From Candidatus Thiodiazotropha endoloripes (GTDB lineage: Bacteria; Pseudomonadota; Gammaproteobacteria; Chromatiales; Chromatiaceae), in the NCBI RefSeq assembly GCF_001708965.1, contig NZ_LVJW01000006.1, forward strand, positions 186,001 to 250,000: a stretch of 64,000 nucleotides of DNA. The letters run 5' to 3'. Below the pieces are notes generated by a model. That model was not told the origin of the DNA, ran no database searches, and saw only the letters and a program-made list of their open reading frames with translations. The stretch's first letter is position 1; the number at the start of each line of letters is the position of its first letter. Below, one piece after another: positions 16,264-24,673 of this stretch. Made by a program: the position numbers and the translations under genes.

Positions 16264-17042
16264 ACATCGAGAACTACGACGTCTATTTTTCCGGCGCACT
16301 GATAAAAGACAGTGACCCTGAAAAGGTAAAACGAAAAGTCGGCGCCATGTTCAAACTGGAAGGCGAGCGTCTGGAACGCCTGTTCAGTGGCAAACCCATC
16401 CCGATCAAACGGGGTATCGATATGGATCGGGCGATCAAATACCGGGTAGCCTTTCGAGACGCCGGTGGCCTTGTGGACATCGTACCCGCCGGAGACCCAC
16501 CACCGACACCCAAACCACCACCAGCGGAACGCCCTGAACAGGGGGTGCCTCCACAGCAAGCCAAACCGGCGAAGCCGACTGAAACCCTGACCCTGGCTGA
16601 CGGGCCCATGGAACCCCCACCGGAGCCGCCCCATCGGGAGATCGTGGCGCCGGACTTCTCGCTGTCGAAAGATGGCTTCGATCTATCGGACTGCACACCC
16701 GAGGTGACACCCCAGGTGATCCCTGATATCAGCGATCTCGACTTCTCCAAAGAGGACTCGAAACTGGATCAGACAGAGGAGCCCGAACCCCTGCACATCG
16801 ATACTTCCGCGCTCGACTTTGATACTTCAGAACACGACCTGGAAGAGCAGCGTCCACCGCCAACACCCAATATCGATACCGGCTCCCTCTCCCTCTCACC
16901 AGCCAAACAGGGCACTTTGGAAGATTGTCAGGAGGAGGTTGAACCAGCCGCCATCCCAAATCTTGATCATCTGAAGATTGTTGAAGGGGCTGAGCAGAAA
17001 CCGAGCGGGGAAAAGGCAAAGTTCAAGCTGTCGGATGATTGA
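16260..17042 (+). CDS. Unknown protein: basic N-terminal domain and long acidic Pro-rich tail
   Basis: I cannot name this 260-residue protein. Residues 1-80 form a compact conserved-looking module (YDVYFSGALIKDSDPEKVKRKV, then RLERLFSGKPIPIKRGIDMD). Similar modules occur, from memory, at the N-terminus of several gammaproteobacterial membrane proteins. The remainder is Pro/Glu/Asp-rich and probably disordered, with recurring DxxxLDFD-like acidic patches (DISDLDFSKED, TSALDFDTSE). No signal peptide or membrane helix is present. It starts with TTG, overlapping the previous stop, with AAGGAG eight bases upstream, so it is translated together with the hydroxylase-like protein. Confidence 0.75.
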   Translation: MNIENYDVYFSGALIKDSDPEKVKRKVGAMFKLEGERLERLFSGKPIPIKRGIDMDRAIKYRVAFRDAGGLVDIVPAGDPPPTPKPPPAERPEQGVPPQQAKPAKPTETLTLADGPMEPPPEPPHREIVAPDFSLSKDGFDLSDCTPEVTPQVIPDISDLDFSKEDSKLDQTEEPEPLHIDTSALDFDTSEHDLEEQRPPPTPNIDTGSLSLSPAKQGTLEDCQEEVEPAAIPNLDHLKIVEGAEQKPSGEKAKFKLSDD

Positions 17043-17093
17043 GTGAAACGTACAACAATCCCTGACTGACATTTCAGAGCAGACTCCGGCGCA

Positions 17094-18035
17094 TCAGAAG
17101 TCGAGGTAGGTCTCCATGGAGGATTGGGTCGCCTCTGAAAGCCCCTCCTTGTGTTGTTGATCAATCGGCCGCCCCGTCTCGAGGATCCCCTCCATGGCGC
17201 CAAAGGTGCGCTCAGCATAGAAGCGCAACAGCAGTCGCTGATCATCGTCGCTCATCCAGATGTGGACCGTTTCACCCAACGCCCCATTCTCCGGATCGAT
17301 CTCTCGCAGTTTCAACCTGAACGATGGCCTGTCCCACCCGGCGCGGGTCAAGCGCTCCCGACTCACATCGATACGAAACCACTCGATCTCCTTGCCGTTG
17401 AAGGTGGAGAACTCGATCGGGCTGCCACTCTCGATCGGCATGCTGCGCAGACGGTGTATCAATCCCATATAGTCCAACGCCTGGGATCCATTCATCTGCA
17501 GGGTTTTGGTCTGATTCAGGGCGGTCCATTGATCATTACTCAATGCAGCTACGGATTGCAGACTGGGAGGCGGTGATGGGGAGGTCTCTTCAGCCTGCTC
17601 ACCGGTCTGATAGTGATGGGCATAACCCGTCTCCCGGTCGAACCAGAAGAACTCTTCCCGCTGCTTGCGGAATTTCAATCTCTTGAAGGCGATCAAGGGG
17701 TGCAGCTCCCGGGCATCCAGCCAGCTTCGGTAACTGAGCCGCACCGGATAGAGCAGCTCCGCTTTTGTATAAGGCGCCGTGGTCAGATGCAGATTGGTGA
17801 TGTAGGCAGGCATGGTCAAAACCTGCCCCATGCTCTCTTCCACATTGAGAGTCACTTTGGCGATATCCAGCTCCACATAACCGGTAATCAGGCCGCGGAA
17901 CTTGAGGGTGTACTCCAGTTGCTCCCCCAATACCGGCTGGCTGGCCGCAGCTGACAGGGTCGTGAATCCCCACCACAGCAGAAATAGGGCTTCTATTCGC
18001 AGAATCACCCATCGACGGGTTTCAACACCACTCAT
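17094..18035 (-). CDS. DUF3108-like periplasmic protein
   Basis: The 313-residue protein has an uncleaved or cleavable N-terminal hydrophobic stretch (about residues 12-30) and a strand-rich body. Features fit the DUF3108 family of exported proteins: LEYTLKFRGLITGYVELDI near the start, a central WFDRETGYAHHY block, and a late LKLREIDPENGALGETVHIWMSDD with LRFYAERTFGAMEG. The function of that family is unknown to me. A Ser/Pro linker interrupts the middle. It is convergent with the unknown gene at 16260-17042 and divergent from the small gene at 18143. Confidence 0.65.
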   Translation of the reverse strand: MSGVETRRWVILRIEALFLLWWGFTTLSAAASQPVLGEQLEYTLKFRGLITGYVELDIAKVTLNVEESMGQVLTMPAYITNLHLTTAPYTKAELLYPVRLSYRSWLDARELHPLIAFKRLKFRKQREEFFWFDRETGYAHHYQTGEQAEETSPSPPPSLQSVAALSNDQWTALNQTKTLQMNGSQALDYMGLIHRLRSMPIESGSPIEFSTFNGKEIEWFRIDVSRERLTRAGWDRPSFRLKLREIDPENGALGETVHIWMSDDDQRLLLRFYAERTFGAMEGILETGRPIDQQHKEGLSEATQSSMETYLDF

Positions 18036-18142
18036 TGGCTATACTCGGCAAAACACTGTTGGCACGTTTCTCGCAGAATAGTGCATAACCTATTAATTCG
18101 CAGCATAGAGCGTCAATTTTTTGTCTCTAGAGGTTTAAAACC

Positions 18143-18490
18143 ATGATAAATCCGGTCAACAGCGACAAAACCGTACAAACCACAACAGACAAGTCCGGCC
18201 AGTCCCAGGCCAGCGGTAAGACCGAGCAGCCCCGAGGCAGCGCCGTAGAGCAGGCCCAGGCAACGGTTGAAGAGCGCCCGACACTGGATGTGGATAACGC
18301 ACGTCATCTCTACCAGATGGAGACTACCCGCAGCGGCCAGACTGACCCGATCAGCACCCCCCAACAGGCCCGTTCGATGCTGGATTCCCTGTTGCAGCAG
18401 ATCTCCAGCTCTCCTGAGTCGGCGGCCCAGGCACAGATGGCTCAGGTTTCCAAACCTTTGGCCAATCTGTTGGAGAGCGCACCGGCATAA
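18143..18490 (+). CDS. Small hydrophilic protein of unknown function
   Basis: This 115-residue protein has no signal peptide. The first 45 residues are Ser/Thr/Gln/Lys-rich and probably disordered; the rest is helical (LDVDNARHLYQMET, then ARSMLDSLLQQISSSPESAAQAQMAQV). An AGAGG lies nine to ten bases before the ATG, and a strong hairpin closes the transcript, which supports expression. The shape (disordered head, C-terminal helices) recalls small regulatory proteins such as anti-sigma factors of the FlgM type, but I see no real sequence match and do not assign that. It is a single-gene unit. Confidence 0.65.
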   Translation: MINPVNSDKTVQTTTDKSGQSQASGKTEQPRGSAVEQAQATVEERPTLDVDNARHLYQMETTRSGQTDPISTPQQARSMLDSLLQQISSSPESAAQAQMAQVSKPLANLLESAPA

Positions 18491-18517
18491 CTGAGCCAGT
18501 AAGATCATAGCGATCAA

Positions 18518-18560
18518 CCAGCAGCCCGCTGATCGATGAGTCGGATCAGCGGGCTGCTGG
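18518..18560. terminator. Strong bidirectional hairpin
   Basis: A perfect 17-bp stem (18518-18534 with 18544-18560) and a nine-base loop lies between the convergent small gene ending at 18490 and the RCK gene ending at 18594. It has no T-run but is well placed to end transcription from both sides. Confidence 0.7.
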
Positions 18561-18593
18561 CCTATCTAATTCCGTTGGATGGTTTTTATCCCT

Positions 18594-19301
18594 TCAGGGT
18601 TCCCCGGCATCCGCTGAGACGCCCTGCTTGAGTCGTTCAATCTCCTGCTTGCAACCGATCACCACCAGAATATCCCCGGCATCGAGATGGTGGTCGACGC
18701 CGCTGTTTGTGAAGATCAGCTGGTTGCCCAGCTCAAGATCCACCACCCCAAGCACGATCAGGTCATATTTTTTGTTCAGCTCGAGATCGCTCAAGGACAT
18801 ACCGGCCAGCACCGATGAATCGGGGATCTCTATCTCGGCAATATCGATATGCTTACCGAAAACCGTGTTTTCAAGCATCTCCACCAGATAGGGACGGGCA
18901 ATCATCTCATGCACCCGCTGACCACTGATCTCATAGGGATCGATGACTTTGGTGGCTCCGGCGGCGAGCAGCCGTTCGCTGGATTCAATCGATTCCGCGA
19001 CACAGACAATCTTCAGATTCGGATCCAAGGCCCGGGCCGAGAGGGTCAAAAAGAGGTTTTTCGGTTCTTCGGAAAAGAGACAGAATATCGTCTTGACCCA
19101 GTTTCCAATACCGATCCCCAACAGTTTTTCATCGTCAGTATAGTCGATGACCGCAGCCTGAAGCCCCTTCGCCAGCAGCCCCCCCACCTCATCGAAGTTG
19201 TTGCTGTAGAGATAGACCTGGATGCCGCGCTCAGACAGTTGCATGGCCACCTCATGACCCAGTGCGCCACAACCGAAGATCAAGTTATCCCGCCGTGCCA
19301 C
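18594..19301 (-). CDS. Stand-alone RCK (TrkA-N/TrkA-C) potassium channel regulatory protein
   Basis: The 235-residue soluble protein is an RCK domain. A nucleotide-binding Rossmann fold starts at LIFGCGALGHEVAMQL (GxGxxG, about residues 8-23), with an acidic DDEK at the second-strand region, followed by a TrkA-C subdomain (DSSVLAGMSLSDLELNKKYDLIVLGV near 160-190). RCK domains assemble as octameric gating rings that open K+ channels on binding Ca2+, nucleotide or other ligands. The GTG start overlaps the channel stop codon by one base (TAGTG), so translation is coupled. It probably supplies the second RCK layer for the channel upstream. Confidence 0.88.
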   Translation of the reverse strand: MARRDNLIFGCGALGHEVAMQLSERGIQVYLYSNNFDEVGGLLAKGLQAAVIDYTDDEKLLGIGIGNWVKTIFCLFSEEPKNLFLTLSARALDPNLKIVCVAESIESSERLLAAGATKVIDPYEISGQRVHEMIARPYLVEMLENTVFGKHIDIAEIEIPDSSVLAGMSLSDLELNKKYDLIVLGVVDLELGNQLIFTNSGVDHHLDAGDILVVIGCKQEIERLKQGVSADAGEP

Positions 19302-20893
19302 TAGAGTTCCCCCCGTTCCAGACAGTCTCGCAGATGGATGACACTGTACTCATGACCGATCAGCACCAGCAGGTCGTCTGCCTGCAGCGTGAATTTCTCT
19401 CCCGGATTGAAGTAGAAACAGCGCTCGTTCAGGTTGAAGCAGCTGTTATCGATGCCTGGATCACAGCAGCCATCCCTGATGATACCGAAGGGGATCAGTT
19501 TCCTGGCGAGAAAATCGATCTCTCCCATCTGCTTGCCCGCCAGAGAGCTGTCACGTTTGATACGCACCGCTTCGATGCCTTCGCTGGTCTGCCGGGTGAG
19601 CAGGCCGTAAACCGCTTCAAAGGCCACCGGCTGACCCGCATACTCGGCAGCGATCAGGCCAAATACCTCATAGGGTGCCACACAGTGGCTTGCCCCGGCC
19701 CGATGGAGCTTGTTGACATTCTCCCGGTGGTTGGCCCGTGAGATGATCTCAATATCGGGATTCATCTGCCGTGCAATCAGAGTGATGTAGACATTTACCA
19801 CATCGTCACCGGTCAAACAGAGCAGCCGCTTGATGCGGGTCTCTATCCCCATACTCATCAGCAGCGAGTTATCCTCACCATTGCCCATCACCGCCAGATA
19901 ACCGCGCTGTTTCGCCAGCCTGATGTTCTCTTCGAGAGGATCCACCACCACAAACGAACGCTTATCCTCGGAGAGACGATCCGCCACCACCTGTCCGACC
20001 CGGCCAAAACCACAGACCAGGGTATCGACCTGCTTGCGCTCAACCTCGGAAAAGACCCGGTGGGCGCGTATCTCATGAATCTTCTCTCCAAAGGCGGAGA
20101 CGATGATCGAGGTGAAGAACGAGATCACACCCAATCCGGCGATGATCAACACCAGACTGATCACCCGGCCCTCAGTGGTCTGCGGAGTGATATCCCCATA
20201 ACCGACTGTCGACATGGTGACCAGGGCCCAATAGACGCTGTCGAAAAAGCCGTCGATCTGCCCCTCGTCATGTTCCGCCTCGAAGAAAAAGATCGCCGTG
20301 GCGGCGGTAAAGGTGATAAACGCCATGAAGATGAACAGGGTGACCAACTCAATACGCTTTTCAGACAGCACCTTGACGAATTCACTGATGCTGCGGGTAT
20401 AGCGGAACAGCTTGAACAGTCTGAAGAGCAGAAAAATTCGCAGGAACCTTAACGGACGATAGCTTGGAATGATCGCCAGCAGATCGATGATCGCCAGGGG
20501 TTGGATCGCATACCTGAGCTTACCGAGTATTGCACTGGAGAGTGCGGGACCGAGGCGAAAAGTCTCATTGATGAACTCGGCCCGCTCGTAGCGTTCGATG
20601 ATGACTTTGTGACTGTCGTTGTAGAGCCAGAAACGCAACAGATACTCAATGATGAAGATGGTCACCGCCCCCACCTCAATCAGATCGCCCCACAATCCAA
20701 GATCGTGTTTCACTTCATAGATCAGCAGCCAGACACTGAGCAGCACCAGCAGGATCATGAAGATATCGAAGTAGGGACGAATCGGCGCACGGGGATTCTG
20801 CAGCAGATTGTAGACTGCACCCTTCAAACCCTTATAGCGGGTGGAACCCTCCAGGGTGTAACAAGTTTTGATGATTTTTTGCGCAAATGACAT
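19301..20893 (-). CDS. Six-helix voltage-gated-type potassium channel with RCK domain
   Basis: This inner membrane K+ channel has S1-S4, a pore and a cytoplasmic RCK domain. The S4-like helix carries Arg or Lys at roughly every third place (RPLRFLRIFLLFRLFKLFR, about residues 147-165). The selectivity filter is TVGYGD (about 229-234), and the RCK Rossmann motif GFGRVG is near 295-300, with a TrkA-C part toward the end. The final segment has a Cys cluster (DGCCDPGIDNSC) that may bind metal. The ATG at 20893 is chosen; a GTG at 20926 would add 11 residues, and neither has a clear ribosome site. It overlaps the separate RCK gene downstream by one base. Confidence 0.9.
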   Translation of the reverse strand: MSFAQKIIKTCYTLEGSTRYKGLKGAVYNLLQNPRAPIRPYFDIFMILLVLLSVWLLIYEVKHDLGLWGDLIEVGAVTIFIIEYLLRFWLYNDSHKVIIERYERAEFINETFRLGPALSSAILGKLRYAIQPLAIIDLLAIIPSYRPLRFLRIFLLFRLFKLFRYTRSISEFVKVLSEKRIELVTLFIFMAFITFTAATAIFFFEAEHDEGQIDGFFDSVYWALVTMSTVGYGDITPQTTEGRVISLVLIIAGLGVISFFTSIIVSAFGEKIHEIRAHRVFSEVERKQVDTLVCGFGRVGQVVADRLSEDKRSFVVVDPLEENIRLAKQRGYLAVMGNGEDNSLLMSMGIETRIKRLLCLTGDDVVNVYITLIARQMNPDIEIISRANHRENVNKLHRAGASHCVAPYEVFGLIAAEYAGQPVAFEAVYGLLTRQTSEGIEAVRIKRDSSLAGKQMGEIDFLARKLIPFGIIRDGCCDPGIDNSCFNLNERCFYFNPGEKFTLQADDLLVLIGHEYSVIHLRDCLERGEL

Positions 20894-20985
20894 GACGCAG
20901 GATGAGCCCACCACCGGGTTGATCACACTGTTAACCGGTTATATCGGCAGAGAAGTAAAATCCTGGAGCTGCAATAAATACCAAT

Positions 20986-21078
20986 CCGGCGACCAAATAG
21001 TTCACTTTCAGCCGCAGTGAACCATGCCTTGATCAAGGGTCTGCTTGAAACCCTGGAAGTGAACTATTTGATCGCCGG
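20986..21078. repeat. Imperfect 26-bp inverted repeat (hairpin)
   Basis: Arms at 20986-21011 and 21053-21078 are inverted complements at 24 of 26 positions, with a 41-base centre holding the small palindrome CTTGATCAAG. It lies just after the stop of the membrane-protein gene ending at 21089 and before the channel gene. It may be a terminator or a REP-like element. Confidence 0.6.
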
Positions 21079-21088
21079 GCGAATAGGC

Positions 21089-21483
21089 TCAGGGGAGCTG
21101 TTGCGGATTGTAGGCTGAGAGTTCGATGCGCTCACCATCGGCCACAATGATCTCCCGACCATCCTGGGTGACGAAGTGGCGATCATCCACATCCATTCTT
21201 CTTGCGATGTAGCTGACACTGCGGCCTGTCTGAGCATCCACCACACGTACCGTAACCAGTCGATAGCCCTGCTCCACCTGCCAACCCAGATAGATCAGGC
21301 TGGCCGAAATCATCAGCACCAACAGAGCGTAACTGAGCCACTTGATCGATCGGTTTGAGCTTTTCTCTTTGGCAACCGGCCGGGCGATCCGTGCAGGTTC
21401 ATTGAGAGACTGCTGGCGATGACGAATGACCAGCCAGGCCACGCCGATAACAGCCATTGTCAGGAGTATTTTGCTTATCACGA
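21089..21483 (-). CDS. Small two-helix membrane protein, unknown
   Basis: The protein has two hydrophobic helices (ILLTMAVIGVAWLVI and YALLVLMISASLIYLGW) separated by a short basic cytoplasmic loop, then a soluble region (YRLVTVRVVDAQTGRSVSYIARRMDVDDRHFVTQDGREI cut here into short motifs VRVVDAQTG and RREM-like acidic DVDD). I recognise no named family. The open frame extends upstream into the palindromic element, so a GTG near 21483 is the most likely start; the ribosome site is weak and the exact start uncertain. If the element inserted here, it may have replaced the native promoter. Confidence 0.5.
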
Positions 21484-21505
21484 TCGGGAGTCTTATGCTC
21501 TGCCT

Positions 21506-21774
21506 AGGGCCTGTTAACACGAATCCAATTGGCCCTGCCGTGACTATTTTTTCGCCCAGCAAGGCAGATTGAGCGAAGTGTCGTCACTCCACATGAGCGA
21601 ATGATAACGCCGCTGGGCGGAGAAATAGCCTCAGCCCTTCGGGTTGCCCCTGAAAAAGCGCCACTCGGCGTTGCTCGTCGTTCATTTGGAATAACCAAAC
21701 CTCTCTCCTCGCGCCTTGATTGGCGCTTTTTCAGGGGCAACAGGGCCAATTGGATTCGTGTTAACAGGCCCTAG
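21506..21774. mobile_element. 269-bp palindrome-ended MITE-like element
   Basis: Perfect 34-bp terminal inverted repeats lie at 21506-21539 and 21741-21774. Both outer ends read CTAG, so the core is bordered by TA on each side, as with IS630/Tc1-type insertion at CTAG. Inside, a second perfect 21-bp inverted pair (21643-21663 with 21721-21741) and an imperfect 19-bp pair (about 21543-21561 with 21611-21629, 16 matches) would fold as further stems. There is no transposase gene. Related ends occur at 11130, 15318 and 7731. This is best read as a non-autonomous mobile element. Confidence 0.8.
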
Positions 21775-22059
21775 TGTTAGAGATAGCCATTCACACAATA
21801 TTCGTGTGTTCAGTGAAAATTCCGTCTACGGAACAATCTCAGCCTGTCCGCATCCTAAAGGAATAGATAGACAGAGTACAGGTTGGACGAGGTAAACCGG
21901 TTAACTGGTGAATCATCGCAACTGCAGCCGATGGTTTGCATGAACATGAATCTAGTTTTAAACATCTGCTGGAATAATCCCTGACAGCATAAGAAGATTC
22001 TCAAACAACCTGCAGCTAGGGCCTTGCAGCCTGAGTAGTGATGGATTTACTATCCCCCT
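21775..22059. other. Upstream region of the ankyrin gene
   Basis: About 285 bp between the palindromic element and the ankyrin lipoprotein gene. I see no ORF or RNA gene; the promoter of the ankyrin gene should lie here. Confidence 0.4.
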
Positions 22060-22707
22060 ATGTTATATCGAATCGCAATCATCATAAGCCTGTGTTTCAT
22101 CGTATTATCGGCCTGCAGCAAGCAGGCGGAACCCACCATCACCCTCTCCCGTGCGGTACAGATCGGTGACATCGACCAGCTGGAGCGTAATCTGCACTGG
22201 GGCGCCGACGTCAACAAAGCGGATACCAGCGGTTTGACACCACTCCATGTGGCGGCCCAGAAAGGCAGCCTGGTGATGAGTAGGATCCTGGTGAAAAACC
22301 AGGCCGACCTGGAAGCGGTCGATCCTCAGGGACACACTCCCCTGCTCAAGGCCCTGATTGCACGAAACCCGATCATTGCCGAATATCTGGTGGAGAAGGG
22401 AGCGAAAATCGAGCCGAACAGCGCCCTGCATGAGACTGCAGCACTGGGTAGTGCCGACCGGGATGTGGTCGGTTTTCTCATCAGACAGGGGGCAAAACTC
22501 GACAACCAGGACGAGAAAGGCAATACTCCGCTCCACTCGGCGATTCTCAACGATCAACGAGTCTCAGCAAAGTACCTGATCAATCGTGGCGCAAGCCTGG
22601 ATATTGCCAATCAGGAGGGGCTGTCTCCACTGAGCCTGGCCAAACAGAAAGGCAATCAGGATATCATCCGGATGCTGATACAATTCGGTGCTTCCGAAGA
22701 TCGTTAA
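22060..22707 (+). CDS. Ankyrin-repeat lipoprotein
   Basis: The 215-residue product has a signal peptide with lipobox VLSAC (Cys19) and then five or so ankyrin repeats. These show GLTPLHVAAQKGS, GHTPLLKALIARN, a degenerate ALHETAALGS, GNTPLHSAILND and GLSPLSLAKQKGN units of about 33 residues. Residue +2 after Cys is Ser, which favours outer membrane sorting. Ankyrin repeats are protein-binding scaffolds; in bacteria such small lipoproteins are usually periplasmic and of unknown partner. It is followed 36 bp later by the small gene at 22744 and may be cotranscribed with it. Confidence 0.9.
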   Translation: MLYRIAIIISLCFIVLSACSKQAEPTITLSRAVQIGDIDQLERNLHWGADVNKADTSGLTPLHVAAQKGSLVMSRILVKNQADLEAVDPQGHTPLLKALIARNPIIAEYLVEKGAKIEPNSALHETAALGSADRDVVGFLIRQGAKLDNQDEKGNTPLHSAILNDQRVSAKYLINRGASLDIANQEGLSPLSLAKQKGNQDIIRMLIQFGASEDR

Positions 22708-22743
22708 CACTGTTTTATCAACCTATGGGATTTACTTAACACT

Positions 22744-23028
22744 ATGGCATCAACACCTGACGAGCTGACAGTCAACTATACGGAAGACGGCATCGATGTG
22801 GTCAAGGAACTGGACAAGGTTGTTCTCTCCAAAGGGGCCTGGACCACAATCATCTTCCGTTTTCAGGATTGGGATCGCGCCAAGCAGCAATACGGTGCCG
22901 ACAAGTACACCATTCGTCGCTATCAGAAGCGTAATGGCGAATACATGCAGAAGAGTAAATTCAACATCTCCAGCAAGGATCAGGCGAAAGGCATTATCGA
23001 TGCCTTGCAGAAGTGGTCAGAAGAGTAG
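22744..23028 (+). CDS. Small conserved-looking protein, possibly PC4-like
   Basis: This 94-residue soluble protein has the outline: acidic head, strand (VVLSKGAWTTIIFRFQDW), Tyr/Arg/Lys-rich strand pair (YTIRRYQKRNGEYMQKSKFNI) and a closing helix (AKGIIDALQKWSEE). The order of strands and final helix is like PC4/YdbC single-stranded nucleic acid-binding proteins, but the match is by shape only. No signal peptide. It follows the ankyrin lipoprotein by 36 bp on the same strand. The function should be treated as unknown. Confidence 0.7.
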   Translation: MASTPDELTVNYTEDGIDVVKELDKVVLSKGAWTTIIFRFQDWDRAKQQYGADKYTIRRYQKRNGEYMQKSKFNISSKDQAKGIIDALQKWSEE

Positions 23029-23161
23029 TCCGACAGCCCAGCCAGGCAACCACAGACGATTAACCCGGCCAATGCCGGGTGTACGACGAATGAAAACATC
23101 CGTCCAGATTTGATACTGTTGAGCATTCGTGGTGATTCGCGGCCATTCCAAAGTTCATCCG

Positions 23162-24598
23162 CTATAACGGCGCCACCTGCTCGGCCCAGGCGAGTAAGTC
23201 CGCAATCAATGTACGCTCCTGTTCACTCAGCCCGGGATCGGCCTCCAGCTGATCCAGGGTCTGCAGGTAGAGATCCAGGTTGATGCTGCCACCCCCCTCC
23301 TCCATCAACAGGCGTTCACTGCGATACTCCTCCCAGCGCTGCCGCTCCTCCTGGTTGAGGGTTTCCGGCCAGTTTCTGGCCCGGTATCGGAACAGCATCT
23401 CCACCAGTCTTGGATCATCGAATACCGGTGGAAAATCGCACAGGGTCTCAGGCTCCGACTCAACGATCTGATTCATTCGCTGTCGATCACTGCTTGAAAA
23501 GAAGCCTCCGGAGTAGATCGCCAGATCGGGATCGCTTACCGGCTCGAACTCACGCTGCCGGTGGACCTGCTCTATGTCAGCCATGAACCGGTCCGCCTCC
23601 AGCAGTGCCGACCGGTGCCGCTCCCCCTGAGCAAGATCGATCTGCCAACGCTCCGCAGACTGCGGGTCCAGGGTGTTCATCGGCACCACCACCGGGCATT
23701 TATTGATGTGTATCGTTTTGATCGGCAGCCGTTCCACATCTTCCGGGAGTTGATCTTTGGGTGTGAACAGACGTTGATGCAGCGTCTCCACATCAAGCGA
23801 GAACAGTGGCTCCGGATCGTAACGTAAGTCGTAAACCACAATGCCGTTAGGATTTGCCGGGTGTTTGATCAATGGCATCACCATGGCGATACATCCCTGT
23901 ACCGCCGGATACATGGCGGATACATGCAGCACCGCCTCACGCTTCTGCAGATTCAGACGTGATGCAATCACCTGCTTGGCACGGCTGTTGAACAGATAGT
24001 CATACAGCTTCGGCTGGCGCTGCTTGACCAGTCTGGCCATGCCGATGGTGGCGTGGACATCCGACAGGGCATCATGAGCGGCGGCGTGCTCTATGCCATT
24101 CGCCACACTCAACTCCTCCAACCGAAAGCTGGTCACACCCTGATCGTTTTTCGGCCATTCGATCCCCTCAGGTCGCAGCGCGTGGGTCAGCCGAACCATA
24201 TCGATGATATCCCAGCGGGATGAACCGTTCTGCCACTCTCTGGCATAGGGATCGTAGAGATTTCGATAGAGGGTGTTACGGGTGACTTCATCATCGAAAC
24301 GCAGGCTGTTGTAGCCCACACCACAGGTACCCGGCGCTGCCAGCTGCTGATGGATGGCACGAATGAACTCGGCCTCCACCAGGCCATGCTGCTGGGCATA
24401 CTGAGGGGTTATTCCGGTAATCATGCAGGCAACCGGCTGGGGCAGCATGTCATCACTCGGTTTGCAGTAGATGACCAGCGGCTCACCCACAGGATTGAGC
24501 TCCTCGTCGGTTCGCACACCGGCAAACTGTGAAGCCCTGTCGCGACGGGGATCCGCACCCCAGGTTTCATAATCGTGCCAATAGAAACTGAAAGCCAT
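23162..24598 (-). CDS. sbcB: Exodeoxyribonuclease I
   Basis: ExoI digests single-stranded DNA from the 3' end in recombination and mismatch repair. The 478-residue length and N-terminal DnaQ-type nuclease domain fit: HDYETWGADP near residue 8 supplies the first acidic metal ligands, YNSLRFDDE near 96 and HDALSDVHATI near 178 the later ones. The C-terminal part (SH3-like and helical) carries the usual LFRYRARNWPETL block near 410. The gene stands between the unknown small gene (convergent) and the TRAP permease gene (75 bp upstream, same strand). Confidence 0.96.
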   Translation of the reverse strand: MAFSFYWHDYETWGADPRRDRASQFAGVRTDEELNPVGEPLVIYCKPSDDMLPQPVACMITGITPQYAQQHGLVEAEFIRAIHQQLAAPGTCGVGYNSLRFDDEVTRNTLYRNLYDPYAREWQNGSSRWDIIDMVRLTHALRPEGIEWPKNDQGVTSFRLEELSVANGIEHAAAHDALSDVHATIGMARLVKQRQPKLYDYLFNSRAKQVIASRLNLQKREAVLHVSAMYPAVQGCIAMVMPLIKHPANPNGIVVYDLRYDPEPLFSLDVETLHQRLFTPKDQLPEDVERLPIKTIHINKCPVVVPMNTLDPQSAERWQIDLAQGERHRSALLEADRFMADIEQVHRQREFEPVSDPDLAIYSGGFFSSSDRQRMNQIVESEPETLCDFPPVFDDPRLVEMLFRYRARNWPETLNQEERQRWEEYRSERLLMEEGGGSINLDLYLQTLDQLEADPGLSEQERTLIADLLAWAEQVAPL

Positions 24599-24673
24599 CG
24601 TTATATTTCAACCATCGTTATCGTCTGTCTGGATCTCTGTAAGGCTGGTCAAACCACTGACCAAGCCCGGATC

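Noticed and set aside
22105-22557. 150-codon minus-strand frame
   Set aside because: Antisense to the ankyrin lipoprotein, whose repeats and lipobox are clear.
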